The notes: generated by a model not told the origin, from the letters alone. DNA of 64,000 bases from Glutinoglossum americanum (GCA_020080175.1 JAGHQL010000117.1:20068-84067); one strand, 5' to 3'; positions 34,201 through 52,471 are shown, counted from the stretch's first letter. Made by a program: numbers and translations.

Positions 34201-36491
34201 GGCTGTTCCCGCTCACTCCACTAAATAACAATGAGGGTTTCCCGAAGCCTCCGGAACCGGATGTGCCAGAAGACGTCTCAAAGATCGAAGGGGCTGTATT
34301 TCCGTCCGAGGCCACAGAAGGCTTGCTGAAGGGAGATGTGGTGTTCGTAGGAGTTATCAAGTTGTTTCCGCTAACGCCACTAAAAAGCACCGAGGGCTTC
34401 CCGAAGCCCCCAGAACCGGATGCCCCAGAGGATGCCCCAAAGATCGAAGAGACTGTATTTCCGTTCGGCATCCCCGAAGGCTTGCCAAAAGGTGAGGTGT
34501 TCGTTGGGGTGAAAGGAACTTGCCCAAACGTACTGGTATTGAATGGGTTGTTGTGGCTACTAAAGGTCGATGGTTCCGTCATACTAGAGGGTTCGCTGAA
34601 TGGGCTATTTGAATTATCGGCGGAAGACGCCGGGAGAGTATGTGATGCCACGATGCTGCTGGGAGACTTGGAACCTCCCACAAATCCATCTTCTTCCCCG
34701 TCAGAAAAGAACAGGGAGTTGCCCTGGGATGGAGTTAGGGTGAACTCAGGAGCGGTAGGGTTTAGTGCGGGTCTCTTGATTAGGCCCATTTCTCTTGCCT
34801 GCCGCACGGTGTAACCGTGGACAATAGCGGGATATGTTCGATTATGTCGTTTGAATTCTACTAAACTCTCAGAGAATATCTGAGTTGGCCAAGGCGAAGG
34901 GTCTAGAAACGTTGTCAGTAAAATGGCGCCAATATTGCTTTGGAGTGCAATCGTGTACCTTCTGGGGTAGAGTCTAAGGAGAGGAAAGCGTCACCGTCCT
35001 CCCGTTCCCTAATCTGCATACCAAAATTCTCACAAAATGACTGCACTTGATCTTCATCGTCAAAGCCAAGGAACTCCATCAGGTCGCTCAGGATCCAGTC
35101 ATCAACCACATTGCGGACTTTACTGCTCGTTACGATGGCGGAAAGTGCCATCCTTCGAACCCGGTTGAAGTGGATTTCGGCAACACACGCCATAATATAG
35201 GACACCTTACTTGATTGGATGAGCGACCAAAACCTGCCAAATGAATTCTGAACAATATCAGGGCTGACTTTGTCGAGGGGGCCTCGAGCATCATGGATGT
35301 TCTGCCATGCGGCATGTATTTCTAAAGCTGTCTGGACTCGTGGGTGGTTGAAGATCTCCGGCGGCCACTCCTGTGCTTCCTTCTCAATATCTGGAATTTG
35401 GACATATGCTATAATGTAGATAGCGCAGAACTCGGCTTCGTTTTTGCATCTGACGCCCTGAAATTTGCAGTCCTCGTAGAAATGCATGATCGATGTGAGT
35501 GTCTTAAAAAACTGCTCCTGCTCCTGCTGATGGCTGAAGTCGCCGCTGTTGATATCGGGGTGGGAGAGTTGATGTAAGGAAAGAATATGCAGACGGCATA
35601 TTCGCTCAAAGCAATCAACAGCGATGTGAATATTTTTGGTCTTTCCCACATTCTGAAAGGTGAAATCTTGGCGAATGCTTCGTGTTCGAGTCCAGAGGAA
35701 CTTGTTCGTTTTGGTCAGCGGTAGCGGCCCACCGAGAATGTCATCAATCAGATAGTTGAGCGTTTTCTAGGGCACGTCAGAATGAAATTACCAATGGCCG
35801 TGGGATTCTGGTTGGTACCTGGAGTGCAAGAGGTGGTCGAACGTCGGAGGGTAGTGGAGCATCGTTCCCAGCTGCTGAGCGCCGATATTCCTTCACCATA
35901 CGCTCTGGAGCAGGCTTTCCGGATGTATCAGGGGGCACCTGTCAAGTACACATGTCAGTAATCAATCTCTGCAAACATTTCGAAGACCTTTCACCCTTTC
36001 GCAGATATCTACTGCCCGTTGCACGACTCTCTCCACCTTCTCAAACTCGGGGCACATGCCCAAACATGTACCCCGAAACGTAATTGCATCCTTCAGTTTC
36101 CTGCGCACGTCCGGGTCATCCATAAGCCCCTGGCTAATTGCCTCCCTACGCTCGGCTACTCGGCGCGTCTTAAGCTATGGCACGATGTTCACGTCACTAT
36201 ACGATCCCTGGTCAGCAACTCTCGGGGGTGAGCATATACCTTTTGATACAAGACCTCCGGCGTCTCTTGGGAGTCTTGCAGCACTGGCTGTGGGGTTGCA
36301 TCCTCGCCACCGGATGAGTTATCTGACTTCCTCCATCTCTTGCTACCTTGGCCATTTAGGTTCTTCGCGCCTCGGTTCGCGGTATCTCTCCCTCCTACAT
36401 TGCCATTCGTTGGGCCGCTTTCTCTGCCATGCCCATTACCTCTCGCCCTGACGCTGCCTCTACCTCGCCTTCCTCCCCTTGGTGGCGACAT
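31262..36491 (-). CDS. SAC3: SAC3/GANP mRNA-export scaffold
   Basis: Model: complement(join(31262..32248, 32301..33013, 33064..34902, 34959..35766, 35819..35938, 36013..36174, 36240..36491)), 1,626 residues, six introns of 50-74 bases. The N terminus is Arg/Gly-rich (SPPRGGRRGRGSVRARG). The SAC3/GANP domain covers about 100-440, with FRGTCLGMCPEFEKVERVVQ, NYLIDDILGGPLPLTKTNKF, and NIHIAVDCFERICRLH. A Ser/Pro-rich region (about 500-1000) contains three 53-residue FG-like repeats. A basic helix (RRRRLMQRYFYRWKDLAYR) in the Cdc31/Sus1-binding-like region follows, then an MCM3AP-like C-terminal half. SAC3 scaffolds TREX-2 at the nuclear pore, linking transcription to mRNA export. All junctions keep frame. 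Confidence 0.93.
34030..34500 (-). repeat. Three 159-base FG-like repeats inside SAC3
   Basis: Each unit is about 53 codons: SPFGKPSG, then IFGASSG, then GSGGFGKPSVLFSGVSG, then TPTNT. The third copy is truncated or diverged. The GF/FG motifs resemble nucleoporin repeats. Confidence 0.85.
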
Positions 36492-37265
36492 CTCTGCGTC
36501 TAATCGAATTCAGATCGTCATGGATAGAGGCGCGAAGTAGAGTAGAAACGCAAGGCTCAGATGGAGGCGGCCGATGGTGTAGAGACAGGAGCGATCGAGG
36601 TACGACAGTAGGCAAGATATACAACTTTAGGCTAGCATATAGGCTCACGAGGGAGTAGTGAATCCAGATGACGGGTTCAATGAACGAAACGGCGAGGTGA
36701 AAGAAACCGAGGTGATGCAGTGCGACGTGTCGGTGTACAAGGATAGACTATGTGGGTATTTGGGTCTTGTTGCGCGAATCGGCGGATATGATGGCTGATG
36801 TTTCGAGGCTCCGAGCTCAGAGTTGAAGAGGCCAGCGGGTGATGAAGGAAGCTCTCTTCTCTTTGGTCCAGGCGGGGATGAACAATGCACAACACAAGAG
36901 GAATTCTTATTGTCTCTCAAAGCGGCGCAACAGCGTCCACGTGACTCCCGCTTAGGTAATCTACTTTTTCAGCCGCACTTAGGTAAAAATTTGCAGGTCA
37001 TTCTAAGTCGCGATCTAATTTTCAAGGTATGATTTAATTTCTAGTTGTCAGGATCTAATGCTACATTTAACTTATGCATCCACAGCCGCATCTATTTATC
37101 TAGATGGTAAGGAAAAAAGACGGATGCTGGCCAAGCCACGAAAAGGAATCCGAGAGATATCCACAAAGAATCTGCAAAATTCGCACCAACGCAGCCCAAT
37201 ATCCGACCCCTCACCTCTCAATGGCACTCCCATATTCCACTATAGATGAGACAGACTAGCTGACA
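36492..37265. promoter_or_regulatory. SAC3 promoter and GH5 3' region
   Basis: 774 bases with no coding feature. A CACGTGAC E-box lies at 36938-36945, 447 bases upstream of the SAC3 start codon. Confidence 0.45.
36938..36945. promoter_or_regulatory. E-box CACGTGAC upstream of SAC3
   Basis: The reverse strand reads GTCACGTG, a full match to RTCACRTG. Confidence 0.35.
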
Positions 37266-38654
37266 TCAGAGAAATCGGCCTAGTTGGCCACGTTTTGCGC
37301 GGCGGCCTCCGGGGAGTGATGGAGCCACTGGAGAGCGCTTGGATGAGGAACCACACTGGTTTGGGTACTTCCGAGAGGTAACAGGGTTAGGGATAAAGCC
37401 CTTTTCGATGCCTTCCAAGAATCCCCATGCCCAAGGAGCCCCAAAGGACCAGAAGAAATAGCCAGAGGAGTTTTGCTCGAAGGTATCAAGTTGGGCTTCG
37501 ACGTACTTGCGGATCTGGGTGATCATGTTTTCATTCCAACTATCCATATTCGCGCTTTGGCATTGGCAACCCGGGGTCGAACAAGAGTCACCCGCTGTGG
37601 TTGATCCATCGGGATTAACGCAAATCACTGTTCCAGCACTCCATTCGCCGACAAAAGTCGGCATGACCTTATTGGCACTCGCGAGATTGGAGGACCATCC
37701 GCAGGCTTTCTGGATGTGTTGGGCCTGATTGAGTTTTTTGTCCTCATCGACGAACACTTGGTAGAGATGAGTGTCAATCCCAAAAAGCCCATTGGAGTTA
37801 AGTTGAGCAGGAAACCCAGTCCAAGATCCCGGGCCTACGAAAGCATCGTGCATAACCACCATAAGATCCTTATTGGTAGCGGCAGCCTTGACAGCATGGT
37901 AGGCATCTATAGCAAACTGCTTGGTCGTATCTATGTCGTTGTCACCCCAAGAGATAGGCTCGTTAACCAACTCAAGAGCCACAACAGTGTCGGCGAACTG
38001 CTGTCCTCCATACTTTGTGGCCATAGTCTTAAGGACGTTAATTGATCGTTGAATGTTGTTGTCCTTTTGCCAGTCAACAGCGCCAGCGTGACCAGAATTA
38101 TCAAACCCATTCTGTGAACCCGGCTGTCCATGGCAATCGACCCAAACCTTCATCCCTGCATTCCTTGCCCACCCAATTGCCTTCTCTAGGTATTCATCGG
38201 CACCTTTAATGTACGGGGTGCCTGCATTGTCGTAGGCCCAAAAGCCGATGGGAATGCGCAGGGCGTTTATTCCAGCGGCACTTAGTTTCTGGACATCCGC
38301 CTCAGTAAAGAAAGTCTGCCAGTGGTTCTGGAGCCTTGATGCAGCATCCGGAACATCTTGGGAGAGTGTGAATTCGTCCTCAACGCTCGTGCCAGAAAAT
38401 ACGTCGGGATTCATCCATTTTTCAAGAATGAGCCAGCCTCCAACGTTGACGCCTCGTAAGAATCCTGGGGGTCCAGTGATATAGGGTTCGGTGGAATTAG
38501 GCGGTGAAGTAATCGCTGTAGAGGTGCTTGCCGGGTAATTGTTGGTTGGAATGTTCACCAAAGTGCTCGTGCCAGTCGCCTTACAATCCACCAGCATTGG
38601 TGACGAGAATATTGCGAGGGAAGAGAGAAACCCTAAGATTGAACGAGCCGCCAT
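37266..38654 (-). CDS. Secreted GH5 exo-1,3-beta-glucanase
   Basis: Single exon, 462 residues from the ATG at 38654. The frame stays open further upstream to 38975, but that part is not protein-like, and MAARSILGFLSSLAIFSS is a good signal peptide, so I chose the internal ATG. A Ser/Thr-rich linker (30-60) precedes the catalytic domain. RGVNVGGWLILEKWMNP lies near 67-83 and RIPIGFW at 133-139. The proton donor is E232 in LELVNEP and the nucleophile E337 in VGEWS, as in glycoside hydrolase family 5 exo-beta-1,3-glucanases. Such enzymes trim cell-wall beta-glucan. The tail is basic (SSKRSP...GRRAKRGQ) and unusual for the family. Confidence 0.92.
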   Translation of the reverse strand: MAARSILGFLSSLAIFSSPMLVDCKATGTSTLVNIPTNNYPASTSTAITSPPNSTEPYITGPPGFLRGVNVGGWLILEKWMNPDVFSGTSVEDEFTLSQDVPDAASRLQNHWQTFFTEADVQKLSAAGINALRIPIGFWAYDNAGTPYIKGADEYLEKAIGWARNAGMKVWVDCHGQPGSQNGFDNSGHAGAVDWQKDNNIQRSINVLKTMATKYGGQQFADTVVALELVNEPISWGDNDIDTTKQFAIDAYHAVKAAATNKDLMVVMHDAFVGPGSWTGFPAQLNSNGLFGIDTHLYQVFVDEDKKLNQAQHIQKACGWSSNLASANKVMPTFVGEWSAGTVICVNPDGSTTAGDSCSTPGCQCQSANMDSWNENMITQIRKYVEAQLDTFEQNSSGYFFWSFGAPWAWGFLEGIEKGFIPNPVTSRKYPNQCGSSSKRSPVAPSLPGGRRAKRGQLGRFL

Positions 38655-41600
38655 AGGGAAAGCTCTCTGGACGGCGGCGGCTAAGGAAAATGTTGTTGGT
38701 GGTGGTAGATATCCACGAAAGAATGTTGACTTGTGATAGCCGTTCAATATATATATAATCAACAGATGAACACAAATTGTCTCGAACGGGCTGCCCCACT
38801 GAGACTTGAGAGACCACTGTTTTATAGAAATTCCAGTGAGTGGCAGAGGCGATCTCGGGAATATGTGCCGGCAAGGAATCTGGCGACTACCGGCAGTATG
38901 CCTAGGGATGGACTCGGAGTATGGGTATAGGAGGCGAGGGTGTCCACGCCTACCAAAGGCAAAAGAGCTCTGCAATGTCGTTCAGGGATTGGAGCAGAAG
39001 CGTATCGTAAGTGATGCAGTTCGAATCCGAAAACAAAGAGATCGTGAAGGTTCAATCCCACAGGAAAAAAATACGAAACGAGAGAACGTTACAATATCCT
39101 AACGACCGACCATGCTCATGAGGCGTAAAGAGAGACCGTCTCGAGAGAACTCAAAAATAATGGAGGAGCGGACAAAGGACGCTGAATTTATGTACATTGT
39201 GAAGACATCCATTTCGATTTCCTAGATAACATACGAGGCTGTGTTGGTTTATTGAAAAGCCTTGCTGAAACAGCGTCTACGTCCCGTCTGACATCCTTAT
39301 AGGGACAGACCGCCTGGGGGTAGACCTATTGCAGCTATCAAGTCATCTTAATGACCTTGGACATGGAAGCATTAGCAGTACTTACTTAGAGCGGCCGCCA
39401 ACTTTGAGGGGCTGAATATTCGAATTGTAGGGTCCATATTCGTGGGGGGTTCTTAAAACCGCTATTTGAAGGGCAGGCATCTCGAGCTGGATACTCAGGA
39501 GGAGCCTCTAATAACTACCATCTGGCTGATATGTCGATGGATCCGTATAGCTACCATTTAATGGGCATGCCTCCCGAGTACTACTTTAGGATATTAAGAA
39601 TAAAGCAAAAGCGGCGTAAATGCGAAGCCTCTTTGGCCATCAGCATTCTCGAGTCAGGGGCAGACATGCCGAAATCCTGCAAGTACATAGTATGGGAAGA
39701 CGCACTTATTAGGAATGAAGTGGGGGCAGATCGTTTCAGCGATACAGGCGGTGAAGGGCAGAATTATTCCCCACCCATCGTCCAGTTGTCGTAGCGCCCT
39801 GCAGAAAGGGGTAAGTCAGACACTGGGATTTGGCCCGGTCGTCGGGAAATGATATTTTCTCGATCGGCCAATTGCACGCTATGCGCACAGGACTCGCCGG
39901 TAAACCTGAGATCTGATGATGATGCTTTAGTGCGAGGTCCCGCTGGAATTTTAATTAGAGTAGCACATTCTTGCGGGGGTCGGTACTTCGTGCTTACAAC
40001 CGACGAAATTAAGCTTACCCCGTCTGAATAAGCAGAGTCATCGCGTAGCAAATAAGAATATTACTGCGGGAATCAGTAAGCCTATGAGTAAATATGAGAA
40101 GTAAGTCCTAGTGTTTCTCATAGGTAGGTATGCAACATCGAGTAGTGTCTTGGATGCAGTAGGCATTGTACCCAAGACATTGTTTGACGTTGCATTCTTG
40201 CCGGAGCGCGGCATGTGTCTGATTAGTTATTACTTTCGAGTCGAGTCCGATGTGGACATCCCTATCATCGGCTGAGTCCAATGACGCAGAGAAAGAGTAG
40301 ACGAAAGATGCTACGAAGTAGACCTTGGAGGGGGTGACCCTCCTATAAGTTCGATTTGTCAATCTTTGCCGCTCTTTCCTGCCCCGTACTCAAGTAGGTG
40401 CATGTCTGACTCGCGTTCGTTCTACCATGCAGGCATCCCGCGACGCATAACTACCGCGCCGCTTGGATCATCTGGAGAAATGGGATCTCGAAGGTAAAAA
40501 GCTCAACGACACTGTCGGACGGCTCCCACGGGAGCCTAATCTTGGGGAACCGTAAATTGACGTGATGCGAGAATCTATTCGTCTCCAACCAGAGTACGTG
40601 GTACATATATGGGCGGACCTGTTGGTCGTACGAAGGCCGAGACCGAATCCGAAAAGCGATCAATCACTGCTTTTAGCCACTGTACGAAGCACTCTCTACC
40701 GTGTACTAGTGAGGTTCTATGCGGCAGCCTTTCCTCACGTTGCACCGAGAGGGATGCGACGCGACGGCACGTGGGGATTCCGAGTGACATGTGAGGACGG
40801 AGTGAAGTTGCTGTACCTACGGCGGGGCCAGGCGTAGAACATGATTGCCATAGCAGCTAGCAGCATGGAGTATCGGTACCCCGGGGAAAAAATGTGTTGG
40901 GGTGGCGCGGGTGGATCGTTCGGCTCGGCTTGCGGCTAACATGCACATGACCTGCTGACTAAGTGGAGATGGCCTTTTCCTTGACATGTCGCAAGAATAT
41001 TCGAGCTACGAGGCTGGCCGGCCATTGTTCGCTTAAAGCAGCCTCCCATGTCTAAGCCAGCCGTCGTGTTAAAAACCGCCTCTCAACTACGTTTCCACCT
41101 TTATCCTGAACCCCGTTCCGTCCACCTGATCACAATCATCAGCCTTCATCATCTTCAGCCCATCGAAACTTCGAGTGTGCAACTCTTTACCAGCATCGTC
41201 TCTGTCTCACTTCATCTTCCTCTATCTCCTTCCATCTCCCTTGTCTCGTTTTCCAACTCGTCTAAAGCTTCTCACGGGACGACGGATCATCTGACCGTTT
41301 CGTCGCTACCCACACCACACAACTCTTCCGTTCACAAGTCTCTGGGCTGTGTTGTTGGTGTGCGTCTTATCCAATTAAAGCTTGTCTGCATTATTTCTTG
41401 TGCGTTTCCTCCTCTTTGGAGTAGCGCAATCTCTGGTTAGAAAGGTTGGTTGCGCGCAACGACTGGTATTTAGGTATCGGTCACACCTCAGCCTCCGAAC
41501 GAGGTGATCCTCGGGTGTGTTCATTGACGCGTTTGGTGATTGTAGCAGGTGAGCTTGAGAATCTATTTTTCTTCATATGCATCAACAACCATCCTTCACC

Positions 41601-42408
41601 ACGCTCTAGAAATTCGCGTCATGTTTGCGGTGGAATGTGTTTGTTCGTCCGCGACTTCCTCTTTTGCAATCCACATTTGCTTGTGCGCCCGATCCGGATG
41701 ATGCATCGGTGACAACTCACGGCCCGTGGGATTGTTCGCGCCAACTCAGATCATTGTTGTCCTGTCTGTACTTTGATATTTGCGAATCCTATTCTTAAGA
41801 TTTAGCATTGTCAGCACTTGTTCCTGAATGGCGTTTTCCTTCGTCTGGTCTGCTGTGCTGGTGTGTGTCTGAAGATACGGGCATGATACCGTGGACGGAC
41901 GACCAGGCCGGAGAGGCTTTGAGGAACCGGCGCAGCAGATAACCTCGAGCTCACGCTTGTCTGCATTCTCGTGACACTTCTGCGTGGTGGCTGGACACGT
42001 GCTGACTTTAATTTGGAACGACCTGAGCAGGCAGCTATACTCACTTTGAAGAAGATTTGACACGAACCACTGCAGAATCGCGTATTTCTGCCAGCGGACC
42101 GATAAAGCAAGCACAACAGCAACGGATCCGCGCTCCTATAATTTGCGTCATACGGTTCGGTTCATCAGATCTCTTCTAGTCAGGAGATCCTATTTTCACG
42201 AACACCTCACACCAGATAGGTTCGTCCCGTCCTACCCCTCAAATAGCCTCCCTGCGCCTATTTTCATCTGACTTTGGCTACGATGCTAACCCCACGCTCT
42301 TATACAGTGGTGAGTTGGACGCCGTCTTGCTCTATTTGCTGCGTGAGATACTAGCTTTTCGTGTCTGCGAATCACGTCTCGCTACGAAGCTCGACTATTC
42401 CTGCAGGC
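38655..42408. other. Long intergenic spacer between GH5 and CBF1
   Basis: 3.75 kb with no supportable gene. Near 38740-38760 there is a TATATATATAATC tract that could serve as the GH5 promoter. ORFs at 39531-39794, 40108-40362 and 41048-41440 show no domains. The last 1.3 kb is C+T-rich, with donor- and acceptor-like signals, and probably contains a spliced leader for CBF1. Confidence 0.5.
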
Positions 42409-43566
42409 ATGTCTGACCAGCAAGGTGATCCTCAGCATCCAGACCAAGCCTATCAAGGAGGGCAGGAGGGGGGTTCGCAGGAAGGCAATCAGGAGATCCC
42501 ACACCATCCTGGTGTTGGCGAATCTGGAACCTCGATCGGCGCCACTTCCGCAGTCAAACGGAAACGCGATCCTCTGGATCACGACGGCTTCGGCGCTAGA
42601 GGAGGACCAGGTGACAATACTAGGCGGTCGAGCTTCAAAAGAGTTTCCGCCAGTAACACGTCGCTCTCTACAAACAACTCTGGAATGATTAATGACCCAT
42701 CAGGCGGTTCCTACCTAACAGCAAACAACTCAGCTGGAACTGGTGAAGAAGATATGCATAACACATCAGCTGGCTCTATAGATTTTAATGCTCTCACTCA
42801 ACATCAGAGCAACGACCCATCTAGTCACCAAGGATCTCTCAACGGTGGACCTGACCATTCACTCGCTACATCCACTGCTGCCGCGGCTCTCGCTGGTATA
42901 TATCCTACGATGACCGTTCCTCAACCCACTGATCTCTCATTTGCAAGCGGGACATCTGGCGGGGAAGGAGATAGGAACCTAGATCCGTCTTTTGGCATGG
43001 GAGAGCACGACGGAACTCAAAACCAGCAGTTGGAGCATTTTGGAGTCGACGTTGGTGCACCTTCCGGACGGGGTGGATCGTCTAGGGAGGGCTCAAGCAC
43101 ACAAAAACCCGCAGTGGGTTCAGATGAATGGCACCGGGTCCGAAGAGATAACCATAAGGAAGGTAAGCAAAAGTTGCAGCTGTTTATTTATGACTCCAAG
43201 TAGCTCATAATATCTCAAGTTGAACGCCGTCGACGAGAAACCATCAATGAAGGGATCAATGAGTTGTCAAAAATTGTTCCTGGTTGTGAAAAGAACAAGG
43301 GGTCTATCCTGCAGAGAGCTGTATCGTTCATCACTCAGCTGAAAGAGAACGAGGCGCAGAACATAGAGAAGTGGACACTCGAAAAGCTCTTGACGGAACA
43401 AGCCATATCTGAGCTCAGCGCCAGCGTTGACAAGCTGAAGAACGAGTGTGAACGCGCATGGAGAGAGGCTGAGACATGGAAGAAAACATGCCAGAGCGCT
43501 GGACTTACGCCCCGGAGATCAGAAGAAGCGAATGCGGGCAATGGAACTTCCAGAGGCGAGAGCTAG
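42409..43566 (+). CDS. CBF1: CBF1-type bHLH transcription factor
   Basis: Model: join(42409..43162, 43220..43566), 366 residues. The first in-frame ATG is 42409 (MSDQQGDPQHPDQ). The N-terminal 225 residues are disordered and rich in Gly, Ser, Asn and Gln. The basic region-helix-loop-helix covers about 243-300: RRDNHKEVERRRRETINEGI, then IVPGCEKNKGSILQRAVSFI. A leucine-zipper-like helix follows. The 57-base intron splits the Val codon inside the basic region at a conserved place. CBF1 orthologues bind RTCACRTG, and in yeasts regulate sulphur amino-acid and respiratory genes and centromere function. Several CACGTG sites occur in this window. Confidence 0.93.
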
Positions 43567-44392
43567 TTATTAACTCAGTGCCAAACCTTTCTCTTCCTTG
43601 GCATCGGCGGATTATGGTCGCTTATTAGAACAACCGATTCTCACATACAGGAATCTGCATATTCGGGACACGACGAACGAATGATGATCGAAACAGGCTC
43701 ATGCGATTACGAGGCGCATCGCTGCAGTTTCACTCTTTTCTATTACAACTTTGTTTCTTCTATCCCTTGATCTATTTCCCTCTCTCTAGTCCACTTCCGA
43801 TAATCGTCTGGAGTGTCGTGGTTCGCTCACTGGATGGTTTTCCTCTGACCACAAACAAATGTGTCCCTTCCATTGTTTGTGCCTTGCCTTTCTCAGTGAC
43901 AATCAGTGGCAAACCCATCGCGTGTCTTAGGTTTGATTCTGGTCCTTTTACTAACATGTAATTTATTTGATGGCTCTGAATGATAGTTTTCGAACTTTAC
44001 ACATCTATCCACATTCACCCTGCTGACCGGGGTTTTCTCCCTTTCTCTCGTCATCATTTCCTGGCCCGTTGGCGTTTGTTTCCCCCTGTCCTCGTTTATC
44101 GACAAGATCATGTGGCTGCGGATACAGGGTGCCGCTTCACTTCTGAAATGCCCCTTTTCACATATTTTGCACCTTTGTAATCTCCCCCATCCTCACAGCC
44201 CGGATACTGCCAGTAGTTCCCCTCACTTACTACCGGAGACTAAATAGGATATGTCCTTACTAGTGCTCGAACGGGAAATGGTTATCAGCCCCAGCTTTTA
44301 GAGAGATTAATAAAACGAAGTTTAAACATTCATGACCACAAGATTTCCGTAGGTACTAGATATGATACCCTTAAGGTATAGTCCCACCCAAG
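43567..44392. other. Intergenic between convergent CBF1 and NTA1
   Basis: 826 bases of 3' untranslated and spacer sequence; no feature seen. Confidence 0.5.
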
Positions 44393-45545
44393 CTATGCAG
44401 CCTTGGAAGTCGATGTTGATGACTGGGTGTCGACGACCAACAACTCTTCTACCCCTCTACCCAAGACACCATAGCGTCTTACCAACCCGCTTTTCAATCC
44501 GAATACTGAGCTTGTTCCGGCATAATGCGCCTCCCCTTCACTGCCACTGCGATTGCATGCTACCACGAGTACTTCCTGATCGCCCCCCTGGTCTTCTAGC
44601 AGCGGTTGAAGCCGTGACTGCCAATACTGTACTGTGGCGGTATCGGGGAGCTCTGGGTCCGTCTGGAGAGTTGCTGGGGGCTCGCAGGTCAGCCAGGCCA
44701 TTGGAAGAAGCACGAGGGTGGCGGGGAAGGCGAGAACATGTCTGGCGAACTCGTAACTGTGAAAGGGTGCGATAAAGCGGTACGGGTTTATGTCCATGCC
44801 TTGGGGTTGCACGGCTTGGGTTAGTATTTTGGTTGAGTTTCATTGATCCCGTATATAATATCCCTTAACCCTGGTAGATAGATGTAACTATCCAGTAGCA
44901 GGCCGGCAGCAACCGTACGCATACGTGAAGCCTTGATAATACGGGTCGGGTGCATACGCCTAATAGGGGGACATACAGATACCCATGGCCACGCGTCCAA
45001 GAGTTGGCACCTCGCTAGCGAAGAACCCGTCCTTCCCTTCTTCTGCCCAGGTTTCATCGGTCATATAGAGGTAATGTTTGCGGTAATTTGCAATCACGCT
45101 GCCTGACGGCGACACCATGACAGCGGAGTTGTAACGAGAAGCTGGACAGCCCTCGGGTGCATGGGCGATTTCCGGGTAGCCGACAGTAACATAACAGCGG
45201 AGGCGGCGGGCGGTGGAGCTTGCCCAAATGGTGGAAGGCCCAGCGGCTGTGACTTCAAGGTGCGGGGAGATTTCCGAGAGGGAGCTGAAATTGTAGCCTT
45301 GATACCAATTTTATGTCAGACAGGGAATTCGCAATAAGACAATTCAAGCCCAAAGAGTATCCCCGCACAATATAGCGGTCAGAGGCGTTACCACCACCTT
45401 CAAACTCACCGGTGAAAGCCAATTCGGGCAGTACAAGGAGATCTAGATTTTGCAGGATTGAATTCCGAAGGATGGTGTCTGCTTTCTGGATGTTCTGGGT
45501 TATTTTGCCCAAAGACGGGGCGAACTGAAGACAGGCAATACGCAT
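44393..45545 (-). CDS. NTA1: Protein N-terminal asparagine/glutamine amidase (nitrilase family)
   Basis: Model: complement(join(44393..44799, 44977..45297, 45410..45545)), 287 residues. The start is the ATG at 45545 (MRIACLQFAPSLGKI). The nitrilase-type Glu-Lys-Cys triad is in place: LPELAFTGY, NYRKHYL, and GICMDINPY, where intron 2 splits the Cys codon. Carbon-nitrogen hydrolases of this subgroup deamidate N-terminal Asn and Gln in the N-degron pathway. Intron 2 (177 bases) is long for the locus. The frame reads VTVGYPEIAHAPEG and SRYNSAVMVSPSG in the core. The identification as NTA1 over another nitrilase-like protein is probable, not certain. Confidence 0.85.
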
Positions 45546-46044
45546 ATCACCGAGATATCGGATGTCCACACCTGCCAGATGCTGTACGCTACTGATGAAG
45601 GTTTTGGGACGGCGAGCCTTGGCCTCGTCACAGCTCTAGTGGAAGAACAAATCCAAGAATGCTAATATGCACACCCATGATCAAACGGAAATCACAGGTT
45701 GTCCATCAAACCGAGCCACAGAGCAATGAATTGATTTGAATGACTGTCTGTTTTTATGATAGACCCGAATTCAACCTAGAATGGTTATCCTATCGGAGAT
45801 TCAAGAGAGTACTTGTATGTAAATGTTATTACAGGGCGGGGGTTAAGATAGTGACACAAAAGGGACGGACGTTGTAAGGAGCGACATCCGACTTCGCTTA
45901 CAAACGCACGTAAGTGGCATCCCCATACAACAACTTCACCAGGCAACCAAGCACTCATAACAACCACAACAACCACGACAGCTTGAATTTCTTCCGTCAA
46001 TAGGGAAGACCTTCAGCGTGCCGAGAGGTCTGGAGCGTGTAGCT
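45546..46044. promoter_or_regulatory. Divergent promoter, NTA1 and ABC transporter
   Basis: 499 bases between the two start codons. An ACAACAACC-rich stretch lies just upstream of the transporter start (about 45956-45980). Confidence 0.45.
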
Positions 46045-51618
<5,574 letters not shown>

Positions 51619-52424
51619 TAATGGAGGGATCTAAGGGAAATCCTAATTGGTCGCATGCAAGCCATAAAATGCGGATGCTGCATAATGGGTTTCGGTTGAT
51701 GCGCCCTCAGTCTTGGATATTGATTCAGATGGCATTGTTCACTTAGCGATAGGATAGGTGCTCTTCTGTGGCTTATTATACGGAAGAGTAGAGGCAAATA
51801 CCAATAGTCCTAGTCTGTATTCTCTACTGTATAGTACAATAAGTCAATAGCCAATAGCCAATGGATAGAAATATACCTCAACACTGGGTCAACGGCAGCT
51901 TCTACCCCTTCGGTTCCCACTGGCAGCGGACATGCAGGCCGAGATGTTCGGGCTCAAATTGAGGGTTGGTAGTTCTGCTCCGAGTGATCTCCGACTCATT
52001 CTGCCTTGTAACGTGACGCTTGGTACCGCCAAATCAAGACAAACGGCGAGGATCAATGGCCCTTGGCGCCGGCGGGTTCCCCAGACTCGGACACAACAAG
52101 GCGTTACGGGCATGGATGTGGGAGCACAACGGGCAAGGACAGACGATGCCGGGCATATGTGCTGACGAACGAGGAGAAGCCAAGCGAACCACTTCGTCTC
52201 GTCTCACCATCACCGCCGGTGCCTTATACGGAGGACGGGCATCCTGGAGTTAAATGAACGGGTGCGGGACAGCGGACCGAAGGCAAAGGCATGCCGCCGC
52301 CCTTTGAGCTTTGAGCTTTGAGCGCGAGCGGTGCGTAAGTGCTGTACCTACAGCGCGTATACGAGGGATGGAGAAAGCAAATCCATCTCATTAGATCAGA
52401 ATATCCGTGGGGGAGCCAGGGAGA

Positions 52425-52471
52425 GGAGCCAGGAGCCGGGAGCCAGGAGCCAGGAGCCAGGAGCCAGGAGC
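52425..52471 (+). repeat. 7-base minisatellite, unit GGAGCCA
   Basis: About six units, with one variant (GGAGCCG), on the plus strand. Confidence 0.85.

Noticed and set aside
33813-34814. Plus-strand frame of 333 codons
   Set aside because: It is antisense to the biased Ser/Pro-rich SAC3 exon; its Glu/Gly/Pro-rich product is a mirror of the FG-like repeats.
38655-38975. N-terminal extension of the GH5 enzyme
   Set aside because: The internal ATG at 38654 begins a proper signal peptide; the extension is not protein-like and would bury it.
39010-39065. GTTCGAATCC and GGTTCAATCC words resembling tRNA T-loops
   Set aside because: No flanking T-stem, anticodon arm or acceptor stem pairs could be formed.
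39531-40362. Small ORFs in the GH5-CBF1 spacer
   Set aside because: No domain, no splice partner and no coding-like composition.
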